Below, piece by piece: positions 19,671 to 29,383 of a stretch of DNA of 64,000 nucleotides. Origin of the DNA: Amphibacillus marinus. Lineage in GTDB: Bacteria; Bacillota; Bacilli; Bacillales; Amphibacillaceae. Within the stretch, counting starts at the first letter, position 1. Every line of letters starts with the position of its first letter. The notes under the pieces were generated by a model. That model searched no databases and was not told where the DNA came from. It saw only the letters and a list, made by a program, of their open reading frames with translations. Made by a program: the position numbers and the translations under genes. The DNA lies in contig NZ_FODJ01000013.1 in the NCBI RefSeq assembly GCF_900110345.1, forward strand, positions 1-64,000. The letters are read 5' to 3'.

Positions 19671-20264
19671 CTAATTTATCGCTAACCAAGCAGCAAGCTC
19701 TTTTAAGGCATTGCCGCGGTGACTAATGGCATTTTTCTCTTCTGGCTTTAGTTGTGCCATTGTAACATCGTAGCCTTCAGGCTGAAAAATCGGATCATAG
19801 CCGAAGCCATTCTTTCCAATCTGGGTTGTCGTAATAAACCCTTTGCAATAGCCATGCTTAATCACTGTTTCTTGACCAGGAATGGCCAATGCAAGTGCAC
19901 AAACAAACTGCGCTGCTCGATCCTCTTGTTTAACGTCAGCCATGTTTTCAAGCACTTTATCAATATTTCGCTGGTCATTTTTCTCAATTCCCGCATAACG
20001 CGCGGAATAAACACCCGGTTCACCTTTTAAGGCGGCAATTTCTAGTCCTGAGTCGTCTGCTATGACAGGCAGTTGGAGCTGTTTAGCAATTGTTTCAGCT
20101 TTTAGTGTTGCATTCTCAGCAAAGGTTTGTCCTGTTTCTTCAATATCAGCAATTGGTTCTGCTAGATCAAGTAAAGAAATTACTTCAATATTCTTTGCAC
20201 CAAATAAACCTTTAAAGTCATTTACTTTCCCTTTATTTTTTGTTGCAATTAAAATTTTGTTCAT
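19671..20264 (-). CDS. rdgB: XTP/dITP pyrophosphatase (RdgB/HAM1, YsnA)
   Basis: House-cleaning nucleotidase that removes deaminated purine nucleoside triphosphates. Family hallmarks: IATKNKGKVNDFK at the N terminus, ADDSGLEIAALKGEPGVYSARYAG, and FGYDPIFQPEG. 197 aa, normal. Its ATG directly abuts the stop codon of rph, so translation is coupled. Confidence 0.95.
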   Translation of the reverse strand: MNKILIATKNKGKVNDFKGLFGAKNIEVISLLDLAEPIADIEETGQTFAENATLKAETIAKQLQLPVIADDSGLEIAALKGEPGVYSARYAGIEKNDQRNIDKVLENMADVKQEDRAAQFVCALALAIPGQETVIKHGYCKGFITTTQIGKNGFGYDPIFQPEGYDVTMAQLKPEEKNAISHRGNALKELAAWLAIN

Positions 20265-21017
20265 TTAAGCTTCCCTCTCACTAATCAGATCCGCATACGT
20301 ACCTAAAGCTTGCTTCTGATAACCAAAAAGATCTGTCATCCCTTGTTCTGCTAATTCAAGCATTTGTTGAAGCTGTGAAGCATTGAAAGTTGCTTCTTCT
20401 CCGGTACCTTGAATTTCAACAAACTCTCTTGCCCCAGTCATGACAATATTCATATCGACATTTGCTTGTGAATCTTCAAGGTACTCTAGGTCAAGAACTG
20501 CATCACCATTAGGCATAATTCCAACAGAGATGGCAGCCAAGTAATCTGTAATTGGAATTGTCTTCAGCTGCTTTCGATCAACAAGTTTACCGAGCGCAAG
20601 CACCATCGCAACGAATGCTCCGGTAATAGAAGCCGTTCGCGTGCCGCCGTCAGCCTGAATAACATCACAATCAATCCAAATTGTCCGTTCTCCCAACTGG
20701 TCTAAGTCGACCACCGCTCTAAGCGCGCGCCCAATTAACCGCTGAATTTCCATCGTTCTTCCAGACACTTTCCCTTTAGAAGACTCACGAATATTACGTT
20801 GCTCTGTTGCACGGGGAAGCATCGCATACTCAGCTGTAATCCAGCCCTTTCCCTGTCCCCTCATAAAAGGAGGCACACGTTCCTCAACGCTTGCGTTACA
20901 GATGACTTTTGTATCACCGATCGTTATCAAGACCGAGCCCTCTGCATGCTTGGTAAAATCTGTTGTAATGGTCACCGCTCTTAACTGATTTAGGTTTCTA
21001 TTATTTGGTCTCATCAT
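20265..21017 (-). CDS. rph: Ribonuclease PH
   Basis: Phosphate-dependent 3'-5' exoribonuclease that trims tRNA 3' ends. Diagnostic segments: [12 protein letters not shown]-type N terminus (here [12 protein letters not shown]), [40 protein letters not shown] and the ~250-residue length. AAGGAGGACGA precedes two adjacent ATGs. First gene of rph-rdgB-ysnB. Confidence 0.96.
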   Translation of the reverse strand: MMRPNNRNLNQLRAVTITTDFTKHAEGSVLITIGDTKVICNASVEERVPPFMRGQGKGWITAEYAMLPRATEQRNIRESSKGKVSGRTMEIQRLIGRALRAVVDLDQLGERTIWIDCDVIQADGGTRTASITGAFVAMVLALGKLVDRKQLKTIPITDYLAAISVGIMPNGDAVLDLEYLEDSQANVDMNIVMTGAREFVEIQGTGEEATFNASQLQQMLELAEQGMTDLFGYQKQALGTYADLISEREA

Positions 21018-21144
21018 TCGTCCTCCTTGATTCTCACGTTCCTATCGTAACATATTTTCTCCCGTTATCATAAATTCACTTTGCTCTAAGCCTGATTTTT
21101 TTAAAAAAACAAACAACCCTTATTTAAGCTATTAAAAAATAGTA

Positions 21145-21209
21145 AAACGAGCATCCTAGAGCAGTCATTCAGAATAAGATGAATGCTGCTAACTTCGATG
21201 CTCGTTTTT
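21145..21209 (-). terminator. Terminator of gerM
   Basis: Long stem AAAACGAGCAT/ATGCTCGTTTT with a nested inner stem (GCAGCATTCAT region). On the minus strand it continues into TTTTACTATTTTTT. Confidence 0.8.
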
Positions 21210-21222
21210 GTTTTCACAACAA

Positions 21223-22302
21223 TTATAGACTTCCTGTCGGGACAAACATATCTCGGGTAACTGGCTCACTATATGGGACACCATGTTCGTTAAAGATCTG
21301 GTCAATGTTCTCCACCGTAACTGAAACAGCTGACACGTCAGGCTGATCGGTTAATGTAAGGACGAGTGTCTCCATCACCTCTTCGGCAATATAGGCTTCG
21401 TTGACATCAGCAAGGATTTCCTCACTAAATTCAATAGAAAGTACACCATCATCAAGCTCACTTACTTCAACAAGCTCAATATTGGGGTTAAACACGTGCA
21501 GGAGATTTGTCCCATAGCTTGGTCCTTCTAATAATGTCTGTACAATAGAACTATATTTATTAAGACTATCCACTTCTACATGTTGGGTAACTGGGACATA
21601 GTAAAAGTTAGGGCCTAACTGTGCTGGGTAATAGACCGTTATTGCCTCACTGTTTAACAGATCGATCCCATCAACCTCCATAATATTTATGCCATTTGCT
21701 CTAGAATATCCTTCTGCCATAACTGTCCCAGCTACTGGCATCTCTGTTTGCTCAAAACCATTTACCCATAGCTTAATACGTTCAACATTATCAAACTGGG
21801 TTAGTGTATGTGTCATTGCTTGAATAATTTGTTGTTCCTTGCTCGCTTCATAATTATTAAACTCTTCAGAAAGATCAATAATTAACGTGCCATCCTCCTG
21901 AATGTTTAAGCCCAGTACTTCTGTTCCTGCTGGTAATACAGCCTCAAAGCCATTAGGCAGCAGATTGGTTACTGGCCCGTCCTTCACAAGGTACTCTAAA
22001 ACCTGTGCGGCTACCCCATTTGTCTCAATCTTTGGTAACGCTAACGTATGCGGAACCACGACACCTTCCTCACTTAATAAGTAAAGCTGTCTAGCTACCG
22101 TCTCTTCTTCGACATCACCCTGTTCTAAACCGTCCTCACTCTCGTCAACTTCATCACCACGATCTTCTGAACCAACAGGCATATCGATCTGCTCCAAGGT
22201 TTCTTCAGATGTAAACAAACCACATCCTGCAAGAACTAATATACTTATTAAAACAATAAGAAACCTCAGACCAGTAATTTTTATCAGTGCTCGTTTATTC
22301 AT
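21223..22302 (-). CDS. gerM: Spore germination/cortex protein GerM (lipoprotein)
   Basis: GerM is a mother-cell sporulation lipoprotein needed for engulfment-complex assembly and cortex formation. The signal peptide ends in lipobox LAGC (Cys ~27). An acidic linker is followed by two tandem GerMN domains (residues ~75-205 and ~215-350), each with an alpha/beta pattern ending in an N-E-x-G/V-type motif (DNVERIKLWVNGFEQ; VSAVSVTVENIDQIFNEHG). 359 aa. Lies between racE and rph as in B. subtilis. Confidence 0.92.
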   Translation of the reverse strand: MNKRALIKITGLRFLIVLISILVLAGCGLFTSEETLEQIDMPVGSEDRGDEVDESEDGLEQGDVEEETVARQLYLLSEEGVVVPHTLALPKIETNGVAAQVLEYLVKDGPVTNLLPNGFEAVLPAGTEVLGLNIQEDGTLIIDLSEEFNNYEASKEQQIIQAMTHTLTQFDNVERIKLWVNGFEQTEMPVAGTVMAEGYSRANGINIMEVDGIDLLNSEAITVYYPAQLGPNFYYVPVTQHVEVDSLNKYSSIVQTLLEGPSYGTNLLHVFNPNIELVEVSELDDGVLSIEFSEEILADVNEAYIAEEVMETLVLTLTDQPDVSAVSVTVENIDQIFNEHGVPYSEPVTRDMFVPTGSL

Positions 22303-22407
22303 GTCACGCCCTCCTTAGATGGTTGTACTAACATGTATACGAGCCCTGTAAATGAAATAGACCTGTTAGATTTGAAAAAAGATGACATTAATCTCTGGTT
22401 AAAACAA

Positions 22408-22443
22408 GAAAAAACAAGCCTTTATCAAAAAGACTTGTTTTTT
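22408..22443 (-). terminator. Terminator of racE
   Basis: The stem AACAAGCC.../...AGACTTGTT with flanking A/T tracts overlaps the racE stop codon. On the minus strand it ends in TTTTTTCTTG. Confidence 0.7.
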
Positions 22444-23261
22444 TCTACCAAGGATTGATCAATGACAATGTTCTCAACATGCTGAACCGGATAGTCCATC
22501 CAGCGGTTAGCAATTTGCTCAAATAATTCTGGTGAACCTGTTGTATAAAAGAAGTGTTTAGCTAAGCGGTTCCCTCGATAAGCAAGTGCTTGATAGCTTA
22601 GTAGAGCACTAACTTCTCGGGCAGCCTCTTCACCTGATGAAATAATTTCAACATTGGCACCCATCACCTGCTTAATCGGTTCTGCAAGTAATGGATAGTG
22701 GGTACAGCCTAATATTAATGTATCTAAGCCACGAAGATTGGTTATCGGCTTTAGCGATTGCTCGACAACATGCTTAGCCGCTTCTGGTGAGAAGTGACCA
22801 CTTTCTACAATTGGCACAAATTGCGGGCATGCTAGATCATAAATTGTTAAATCAGATGAGATTTGTTTCAATGCTTTTGGATAAGCCTTACTCCCGATTG
22901 TTCCATCCGTTCCGATTACAGCAATTGTTTTCGTTTTGGTCACTTTAATTGCTGCCCGTGCACCTGGCTGAATGACGCCGATGATGGGTATTGACAGGCG
23001 CTCACGAAGTAAATCTATGGTAAACGCAGTTGCTGTATTACAAGCAATGACCAGTAATTTAATCTGCTTCTTTTGAAGAAACTCGACCATTTCTAAAGTA
23101 AATTGTACGACTTCCGCTTCTGGTCTTGGCCCATATGGGCAACGGATCGTATCCCCTAAATAAATAAGCTGCTCTTTAGGCAGTTGTCTCATTAACTCAC
23201 GTGCTACGGTTAAACCACCGACACCTGAATCGATGACGCCGATTGGTTGATCCAATTCCAT
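22425..23261 (-). CDS. racE: Glutamate racemase
   Basis: Supplies D-glutamate for peptidoglycan. The two catalytic cysteines are in VIACNTATAF and LGCTHYPLL; IGVIDSGVGGLTVARE is the N-terminal signature (here PIGVIDSGVGGLTVA). 278 aa, normal for MurI/RacE. Follows the MarR-type gene by 18 bp, matching ysmB-racE of B. subtilis. Confidence 0.95.
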   Translation of the reverse strand: MELDQPIGVIDSGVGGLTVARELMRQLPKEQLIYLGDTIRCPYGPRPEAEVVQFTLEMVEFLQKKQIKLLVIACNTATAFTIDLLRERLSIPIIGVIQPGARAAIKVTKTKTIAVIGTDGTIGSKAYPKALKQISSDLTIYDLACPQFVPIVESGHFSPEAAKHVVEQSLKPITNLRGLDTLILGCTHYPLLAEPIKQVMGANVEIISSGEEAAREVSALLSYQALAYRGNRLAKHFFYTTGSPELFEQIANRWMDYPVQHVENIVIDQSLVEKNKSF

Positions 23262-23279
23262 CCCTCTTTTTCTATTTAA

Positions 23280-23738
23280 TCACGAGTTATTATCCTGATC
23301 CCAGCGCATTTTCTCTAACAATAAGGCAAGTACATTATGAAGGTGATCGACTTGTTCGCCAGATACATCTTCAAGGACAGTGCTAAGGTATGCTTGCCGC
23401 TTCTGGATAACTTCATTAATTATTTCCTTACCTTCCGCTAATAAATGAATACGGACCACTCGGCGATCCTTCATATCTCGCTTGCGCTCCACAAGCTGAT
23501 TTTTTTCCATGCGATCGACTAAATCTGTTGTTGTGCTAAAAGCAAGGTTAATTTTATTAGACAATTCACCAATTGTTAAGTCGCCATCTTCTAACAACCA
23601 TTGTAGGGCGATGAACTGCGGGGTAGTTATCTTATAGTTTTTAAGTATTTCTCTTCCTTTATGCTTTATAATACCGTTAATATAACGAATATTCTTTTCA
23701 ATTTGAGCAATCGGACGGTTTACAACTTCATTCTCCAC
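23280..23738 (-). CDS. ysmB: MarR-family transcriptional regulator (YsmB-like)
   Basis: A 152-residue winged-helix protein. The HTH is around LTIGELSNKINLAFSTTTDLVDRMEKN, and the wing contains the family signature RKRDMKDRRVVRIHLLAEGK. Target genes are unknown; it is encoded just upstream of racE and possibly in one transcript. GTG start at 23738 behind AGAAGGGGG. A plus-strand promoter for the next gene lies in the divergent region. Confidence 0.88.
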   Translation of the reverse strand: MENEVVNRPIAQIEKNIRYINGIIKHKGREILKNYKITTPQFIALQWLLEDGDLTIGELSNKINLAFSTTTDLVDRMEKNQLVERKRDMKDRRVVRIHLLAEGKEIINEVIQKRQAYLSTVLEDVSGEQVDHLHNVLALLLEKMRWDQDNNS

Positions 23739-23758
23739 CGTCTTAACCCCCTTCTATA

Positions 23759-23787
23759 TTGACTTAGACACCTTTCTTGTATGATAA
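23759..23787 (+). promoter_or_regulatory. SigA-type promoter
   Basis: TTGACT, a 17-bp spacer, then TGATAA on the plus strand, ~120 bp upstream of the phosphotransferase start. It fits the vegetative consensus well. Confidence 0.55.
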
Positions 23788-23910
23788 CATTTTTTTACCG
23801 TTTTAGGTGAAAAATAAATCATTCCATTGTTAATTTTGTCACAATTCAACTCGTTTTGCGCTCCTATTTCTGATAAGATAAAGAAAAACCAAAAAGACGG
23901 GAGCGCTTTC

Positions 23911-24873
23911 ATGCATAGTTCAACTAAGTCACAACTTACTACTAAACAAATTAATAATCTCGTATCAACTCATTTTCCAGCTCAGCAGATTGAAGCTATT
24001 ATAGAGTTAACAGATGGTTATTTTAATAATGCCTACCGAATTTCTTTTATCGGTTATCAGCCTGTTATTTTAAAGATCGCACCGACACCTATGACGCAAG
24101 TTATGACTTATGAGCACAACATACTCCAAACGGAAGTAGACATGCTTGAGCTGGTAAAGCAAGCAACGAACATCCCTGTGCCGGCTGTCCTAGCCTATGA
24201 CTTTTCACGGCACCAGTGTCCTTCTGCTTATTTTTTCATGGAAGAGATTATCGGGACACCATTAAACAAAATAGCGAAATTACATGAAAATATAGCAAAG
24301 GACATATTTTTATACCAGCTTGGTCAATATAATTTCACCCTTAATCAACTAACAAACACTACCTTTGGCTATCCAGGTGAGAAAAAACTCCAGGCCAACA
24401 ATTGGTTTGATTGTTTTTATCAAATGATAGTATGGGCCATTCAGGATCGTTTAACGCTAGCGATTCCGTTAAGTGTTTCTGATCAGGCTATACTCGAACT
24501 TTTAAAAAAGCACAAGTACTATTTTGAAGCAGTTGAATCCGCACAGCTTGTCCACTGGGACCTATGGGCGGGTAATGTGTTTGTCGATAACAAACAAATT
24601 AGCGGTATCATTGATTTTGAGCGGTGCTTGTGGGGAGACCCTTTGCTGGAGGTCGGCTTTCGCAGTCATCAAAACGATCGACCATTTCTAGCTGGATATG
24701 GTAAGTCGACTTTTTCAGCGCAGGAACAAATTAGGATAAGATGGTATGACCTGTATCTGTACCTGATTGTTGCACAAGAAGGAACATATCGGCGTTATCA
24801 GCAGAATGACTTCCATAGCTGGGCAAACGGCTTATTAAAAGAAACATATGATTTCCTGCTACGTACTTCTTAA
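23911..24873 (+). CDS. Aminoglycoside phosphotransferase (APH/choline kinase-like) family protein
   Basis: A 320-residue kinase-fold protein. The catalytic loop is HWDLWAGNVFV (His-x-Asp...Asn) and the metal-binding Asp is in ISGIIDFERCLWGDP. The N-terminal lobe contains PVILKIAP (Lys for ATP). The substrate cannot be deduced; most chromosomal members are not resistance enzymes. ATG 23911 has GGGAGCG upstream; the open frame extends further 5' without a better site. Confidence 0.8.
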   Translation: MHSSTKSQLTTKQINNLVSTHFPAQQIEAIIELTDGYFNNAYRISFIGYQPVILKIAPTPMTQVMTYEHNILQTEVDMLELVKQATNIPVPAVLAYDFSRHQCPSAYFFMEEIIGTPLNKIAKLHENIAKDIFLYQLGQYNFTLNQLTNTTFGYPGEKKLQANNWFDCFYQMIVWAIQDRLTLAIPLSVSDQAILELLKKHKYYFEAVESAQLVHWDLWAGNVFVDNKQISGIIDFERCLWGDPLLEVGFRSHQNDRPFLAGYGKSTFSAQEQIRIRWYDLYLYLIVAQEGTYRRYQQNDFHSWANGLLKETYDFLLRTS

Positions 24874-24886
24874 TAAGATAAAGAAG

Positions 24887-24922
24887 CTGCCCTCAACAAG
24901 CAAATTAACTTGTTGGGGGCAG
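24887..24922. terminator. Convergent terminator between the APH-type and SDR genes
   Basis: CTGCCCtCAACAAG pairs with CTTGTTGgGGGCAG around an 8-nt loop, between two converging genes. The T-tract is weak on both strands. Confidence 0.6.
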
Positions 24923-24930
24923 GATTAAGC

Positions 24931-25713
24931 TTATTTCATTTTATTGAGATAACGCATGGCCAGCAATAAGGCGCCAACTGGTAAAGCTTTGGCTAAAAAG
25001 CGGAACCCTGATGCCACTGGTCCTTTCGTCGAGATCGCTTTCCCGTTTCGACTTGCAGCAAGGACGTGACGTGCTTCTTGCTCAGGCGTTGTTCGAGGTA
25101 AACCAGCAATCATTGAACTACGATCCGATTCACCTGCTACATCAAAGAACTCTGTTTCAACAGGACCTGGACAAGCCGCTGTAACGATAATGTGACGGTC
25201 ACGCAATTCCTCGTTTAAAGCGCGACTGTATGAGATAACGTAAGCCTTTGTTGCCGCATAAATACCGAAATTAGGCTGAGGGGCAAAGCCCGCAGATGAG
25301 GCAATCTGAATAATACGACCACCCGGTTGAATATAGGGCAGCACGATACTGGTTACCGCTGTTAATGCCTCACAGTTCAATCTAACCATACCCAGTTCAT
25401 CATCTAAAGATAACTGTCCAATTTTACCAAACTTACCATAGCCAGCTGCATTGGCTAACAATTTCACATTTGGTTTATGTTCGTCTAGCTTCTCTCTCAG
25501 TTCATCATAACTGCTTACTCTCATTAAATCTAATCCGCAAGGTACCAGCTTGACAAGAACTTCATTTTGCAACTCAGTTAAGCGCTCTTCTCGTCGAGCA
25601 ACAACCCATATCTCATCTAGACTGGCATACTCTTGATCAATTAATTTCACCAGCTCACGACCAATTCCTGACGATGCTCCCGTCACTATTGCGATATTTG
25701 CGATATTTTCCAT
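24931..25713 (-). CDS. Short-chain dehydrogenase/reductase
   Basis: A 260-residue Rossmann-fold oxidoreductase. The cofactor motif is TGASSGIGRE, NAAGYG corresponds to the NNAG motif, and the catalytic Ser and YxxxK are in IIQIASSAGFAP and YAATKAY. Classical SDR of the DltE/YqjQ type; substrate unknown. It lies 22 bp downstream of the DUF4334 gene, probably in the same operon. Confidence 0.88.
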   Translation of the reverse strand: MENIANIAIVTGASSGIGRELVKLIDQEYASLDEIWVVARREERLTELQNEVLVKLVPCGLDLMRVSSYDELREKLDEHKPNVKLLANAAGYGKFGKIGQLSLDDELGMVRLNCEALTAVTSIVLPYIQPGGRIIQIASSAGFAPQPNFGIYAATKAYVISYSRALNEELRDRHIIVTAACPGPVETEFFDVAGESDRSSMIAGLPRTTPEQEARHVLAASRNGKAISTKGPVASGFRFLAKALPVGALLLAMRYLNKMK

Positions 25714-25735
25714 TTTTTATCAATCCTTTCTGTTC

Positions 25736-26284
25736 CTAGCGTACTCGTTCTAAACTAAAGAAATAGGCTTGCTTATGTTTAGTTTGCTTCATATCCATGA
25801 CACCAAGTAACGTATCTTGATCAATCTTTCTAAACACATCAATAATTGGCTTGGTATCATAGACCATGCTGGCACTTGCTTTACCACGATAATCTAACAA
25901 CCGTAATCGTGCTTTACTTTTTGTAGTGCTGGCGACTAGCTCTAATAGCTTAACGCCTAGTGAGAAATAACGCTCTGGAATACGCTCAATCGGTAGCTCT
26001 AGTGGAACAAAGCTTGGATCTAGATAGTACAGCGTCTGGTCAGGACGAGCAAACACAAGTGGGTGAACATGCTCCTGATCCTCGAATCTTTTACCAAACC
26101 AACCCGTTCCTTCTAAAAGACCATCTAGTGGGTGACCTGTTCTAATTTCTTTTCCGCGCCATAAGCCAAACATCGCATTAACTTCAATTGGCTCTAATTG
26201 ATCAAAAAAAGCAAAAGCCTCTTGCTCTGTTGCTCCCTCTAACAGCATCCTTGTGAGAACCTCATGATGATTCACAGCAACCAC
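25736..26284 (-). CDS. GXWXG/DUF4334 domain protein
   Basis: A 182-residue protein. The N-terminal part has the GXWXG-type motif (MFGLWRGKEIRTGHPLDG). The C-terminal part fits DUF4334 (LRLLDYRGKASASMVYDTKPIIDVFRK, split here by DUF boundaries, ending VMDMKQ). This domain pair is found in bacteria and plants with unknown function; in Bacilli it is often next to oxidoreductases, as here with the SDR. Confidence 0.8.
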   Translation of the reverse strand: MVAVNHHEVLTRMLLEGATEQEAFAFFDQLEPIEVNAMFGLWRGKEIRTGHPLDGLLEGTGWFGKRFEDQEHVHPLVFARPDQTLYYLDPSFVPLELPIERIPERYFSLGVKLLELVASTTKSKARLRLLDYRGKASASMVYDTKPIIDVFRKIDQDTLLGVMDMKQTKHKQAYFFSLERVR

Positions 26285-26436
26285 CTTCTTTTATGTAGGA
26301 TTTGCGTCTATTATACTATGCTTCCCTATTAAGTACCTAATAAAAACCTCACATAAAAAAATAGCGTGTCAAAAAATAGAAACTGTGATAAACTGATCAT
26401 GAAATATATTCCATTTCTGTGAAAGGATCCATCTCT

Positions 26437-27603
26437 ATGAACAATTTCCAGCGGTTTACAGTCATTTTTTCAGCGGCAATTTTAATTGGTTTTGTTGCCT
26501 TTGTTGCAAGCTTAGTTACCCTTTTTATGGGGGGCCATCCACGTATCCCCGTTCTGATTGCAGCGACAGCGATCATGGTGTGGTTAATCATTGTCATTGA
26601 TGTATATGACATTTTCTCAAAGTCAGTACGGACGAAATTAAAACTTATTTGCGGTGGTTTATGGCTGGTGGTAGTCATAGGCTTTTCCGGGTTCCTCATT
26701 TACCAGAATAGCTTAGCAACGTTAGATGGTGAGGAGCCAGAGATGTGGCGGTACACCCCATTTGACAATGACGGCACACTCGCTTCACTTGATCAACCAG
26801 CAACCTTACAGTTAACCGATGATCTACCTCGTCTTGATGGTGCAACTGGTTTATATCCTTTATATGCTGCCTTCGCACAAGCAACTTATCCTGAGGGTTC
26901 CTACGAATCCTATGACAGTGAGGTAATGCTGACCACAACGCCAGAAGCCTATCAAAACCTATTAGATGGAGCAGTTGATGTTATCTTTGCAGCAGGACCA
27001 TCTAAGAATCAGTTGCAGTTAGCGGAAACAAAAGGTCTAAGCTTTAACCTAACACCGATCGGCCGAGAAGCTTTTGTTTTTTTTGTTAATAAACGTAACC
27101 CTATCGATGAACTATCAATTAAAGATATTAAAGGCATTTATAGTGGTGACATTACCAACTGGTCTGAGCTCGGGGGACGTTCGACCCGCATCCGTGCCTT
27201 TCAACGTCCAGAGGATAGTGGTAGCCAAACGGCTTTACAAAACCTAATGGATAACACTCCAATTATGGAAGCACCATCTGAAGATATCATCGATGGTATG
27301 GGTGGTATCCTTAATCAAACAGCTAACTATCGCAATTACCGCAATGCCATCGGCTACTCATTCCGCTTCTTTGCAATGGACATGATCGCTGACAATGACA
27401 TTAAATTTTTAACGATTGATGCTGCCTACCCTTCAATTGAAGCGATTCAGGATGGAACTTATCCACTGAGTAGCGAATTTTACGCCATTACAGTTGATGA
27501 TACCAATGAGAATGTGCAGGCATTAATTGACTGGATATTATCTGAGCAAGGCCAGCAGCTTGTTGCAGAGACAGGCTTTGTGCCCTTAAGTGACCCGAAC
27601 TAA
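26437..27603 (+). CDS. Membrane-anchored PstS-like substrate-binding protein
   Basis: A 388-residue protein. Three hydrophobic helices at residues ~5-90 (ILIGFVAFVASLVTLFM, VLIAATAIMVWLIIVIDV, LWLVVVIGFSGFLIY) precede an extracellular periplasmic-binding domain of the phosphate-binding (PBP-like) type (LYPLYAAFAQATYPEGS, IKGIYSGDITNWSELGG, RPEDSGSQTALQNLM). There is no lipobox. The S-G-(S/T)-type ligand loop 'EDSGSQT' fits phosphate binders. No pst transporter genes adjoin. ATG 26437 follows GAAAGGATC. Confidence 0.8.
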   Translation: MNNFQRFTVIFSAAILIGFVAFVASLVTLFMGGHPRIPVLIAATAIMVWLIIVIDVYDIFSKSVRTKLKLICGGLWLVVVIGFSGFLIYQNSLATLDGEEPEMWRYTPFDNDGTLASLDQPATLQLTDDLPRLDGATGLYPLYAAFAQATYPEGSYESYDSEVMLTTTPEAYQNLLDGAVDVIFAAGPSKNQLQLAETKGLSFNLTPIGREAFVFFVNKRNPIDELSIKDIKGIYSGDITNWSELGGRSTRIRAFQRPEDSGSQTALQNLMDNTPIMEAPSEDIIDGMGGILNQTANYRNYRNAIGYSFRFFAMDMIADNDIKFLTIDAAYPSIEAIQDGTYPLSSEFYAITVDDTNENVQALIDWILSEQGQQLVAETGFVPLSDPN

Positions 27604-27653
27604 GCATTTCCTACTTAGCCATGTTACAATAATGCTAAGAAAGGAATGATAAG

Positions 27654-28571
27654 ATGAAATCAATTGAGCTAGGTACAAGCAACCTGAACACGAGTGCCAT
27701 TTCATTAGGCTGTATGCGTATGAGTGGGTTAACAAAAGCAGAAGCACAACACGTCATTCACAACGCCCTTGATCTGGGCGTAAATCTATTTGATCATGCC
27801 GACATTTATGGTAGAGGTTTATCTGAACAAATCTTTGCTGATGCCATTGACATGTCCCCTACTATTCGGGAAGAAATAATTCTGCAATCTAAGTGCGGCA
27901 TTCGCAAGGGACAATTTGACTTCTCAAAACAGCATATTATCAACTCCGTTGAAGGTAGCCTAAAACGGTTAAAGACTGATTACTTAGACATCCTCCTCTT
28001 ACATAGACCAGATACACTCGTCGAACCAGAGGAAGTTGCTGAGGCATTTGCTGAACTTAAAGCAGCAGGTAAAGTTAAGCATTTTGGTGTCAGTAATCAA
28101 AACCCAGGCCAAATAGAATTGCTTAAAAAATATCTAGAAGAAGACTTAATTATTAACCAGCTTCAATTCAGCTTAATGCACACCCCGATGATTGATGCTG
28201 GCTTCAATGTTAATATGGCGCACGACAAAGCAATTGTTAGAGACAACGGCATCCTAGAATACTGCCGGCTCAACAATATGACGATTCAGGCATGGTCCCC
28301 TTTTCAATTCGGTATGATGGAGGGTGTCTTTATCGGACACAAAGAATTTCCAGAGTTGAATCAGAAGCTCCAAGAACTAGCGGCTAAATATGAGGTAACA
28401 GACTCCGCTATTGCCATTGCTTGGATTCTCCGCCATCCAGCTAAAATTCAACCCGTTGTCGGAACCATGAATCAACAGCGACTTGCTGATATTGCCAAAG
28501 CAACTGAGATTAAGTTAACCCGTGAAGAGTGGTATGACCTGTACCTAGCAGCGGGAAATAAGCTGCCTTAA
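27654..28571 (+). CDS. Aldo/keto reductase (YdhF-like)
   Basis: A 305-residue TIM-barrel NADPH oxidoreductase. The catalytic tetrad is visible: Asp in NLFDHADIYG, Tyr in the same motif, Lys in LQSKCGI and His in LLLHRPD. AWSPFQFGMMEG and PVVGTMNQQRL are typical of the YdhF subgroup. It follows the PBP gene by 50 bp. Confidence 0.9.
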   Translation: MKSIELGTSNLNTSAISLGCMRMSGLTKAEAQHVIHNALDLGVNLFDHADIYGRGLSEQIFADAIDMSPTIREEIILQSKCGIRKGQFDFSKQHIINSVEGSLKRLKTDYLDILLLHRPDTLVEPEEVAEAFAELKAAGKVKHFGVSNQNPGQIELLKKYLEEDLIINQLQFSLMHTPMIDAGFNVNMAHDKAIVRDNGILEYCRLNNMTIQAWSPFQFGMMEGVFIGHKEFPELNQKLQELAAKYEVTDSAIAIAWILRHPAKIQPVVGTMNQQRLADIAKATEIKLTREEWYDLYLAAGNKLP

Positions 28572-28580
28572 AACACAAGT

Positions 28581-28613
28581 AAGGAGGTGTTGCAATTAAT
28601 GCAACACCTCCTT
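28581..28613. terminator. Convergent terminator
   Basis: A perfect 13-bp stem AAGGAGGTGTTGC/GCAACACCTCCTT with a 7-nt loop lies between converging genes and overlaps the stop of the minus-strand gene. No strong T-tract. Confidence 0.65.
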
Positions 28614-29265
28614 ATCTGGCGCTTAAATGCTGATCCTTAGCACTATTGGTCATAAGTAAGTAATCCTCTAATGACTGACGTAAACTCAGTAAGGTCGTAT
28701 ACTCACTTTGGAGCATGTCTAATACAGCCATAACTAATTGGTAGCTAATAACGATAGCCAAGAACACTAAACTCATTAAGGTAAAACTGTCATCTAAATT
28801 CACCCATAAATCTTGTTCCCCGATCATTAGACTAAGCAAGCGATGCCAGACTGGATAAGCGAAGACACCAAGTACAGCCAGCACAACTAATAACTTATTC
28901 CGTTTTTCCTTAAGACGCTGCCCAATACTACTTTGAACAATTTGAAACTGACTAAGCGTTAACGATTGAGACATAAAAAGGGCTTCAAACTTTTTCTGAA
29001 GCTCAGCTCGATCGAATTCGCGCAAAACTAATCGAGTTCTAATTTTCTTTATGATAAACAGACACAAAGCAAAAATAAAGAAAGTTAACAAGGAAAAGGC
29101 CTTGCCATCAAGAAAAGCAGCGTATCTCCTTACTAGTTCGAAAATAATGAAATAAACAATGAGGACAAGCGCTGATAAGGTGTAATATTTCTTTTTGTTT
29201 TTATGTGATTGAATAAAGTCCAACTGTATTTTTATATAATCTTTCCTTAATTGATCAATGTACAT
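28612..29265 (-). CDS. Hypothetical four-helix membrane protein
   Basis: A 217-residue protein with paired membrane segments at ~30-47 and ~56-71 (TLSALVLIVYFIIFELV, LLTFFIFALCLFIIKK) and ~127-145 and ~163-185 (LLVVLAVLGVFAYPVWH, LMSLVFLAIVISYQLVMAV). The cytoplasmic loop is basic. The repeated two-helix layout suggests an internal duplication. No known family recognised. Confidence 0.55.
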   Translation of the reverse strand: MYIDQLRKDYIKIQLDFIQSHKNKKKYYTLSALVLIVYFIIFELVRRYAAFLDGKAFSLLTFFIFALCLFIIKKIRTRLVLREFDRAELQKKFEALFMSQSLTLSQFQIVQSSIGQRLKEKRNKLLVVLAVLGVFAYPVWHRLLSLMIGEQDLWVNLDDSFTLMSLVFLAIVISYQLVMAVLDMLQSEYTTLLSLRQSLEDYLLMTNSAKDQHLSAR

Positions 29266-29383
29266 ATTCTTACTCCTTATAATTAAGCTATTAGTCTGTT
29301 AAGCTAGATTTGCGTTTAGTGAGACGCGAAGCTACATAAATTGTTAAATGGAATTATTAGAATCACTAAATTCACAACACCTG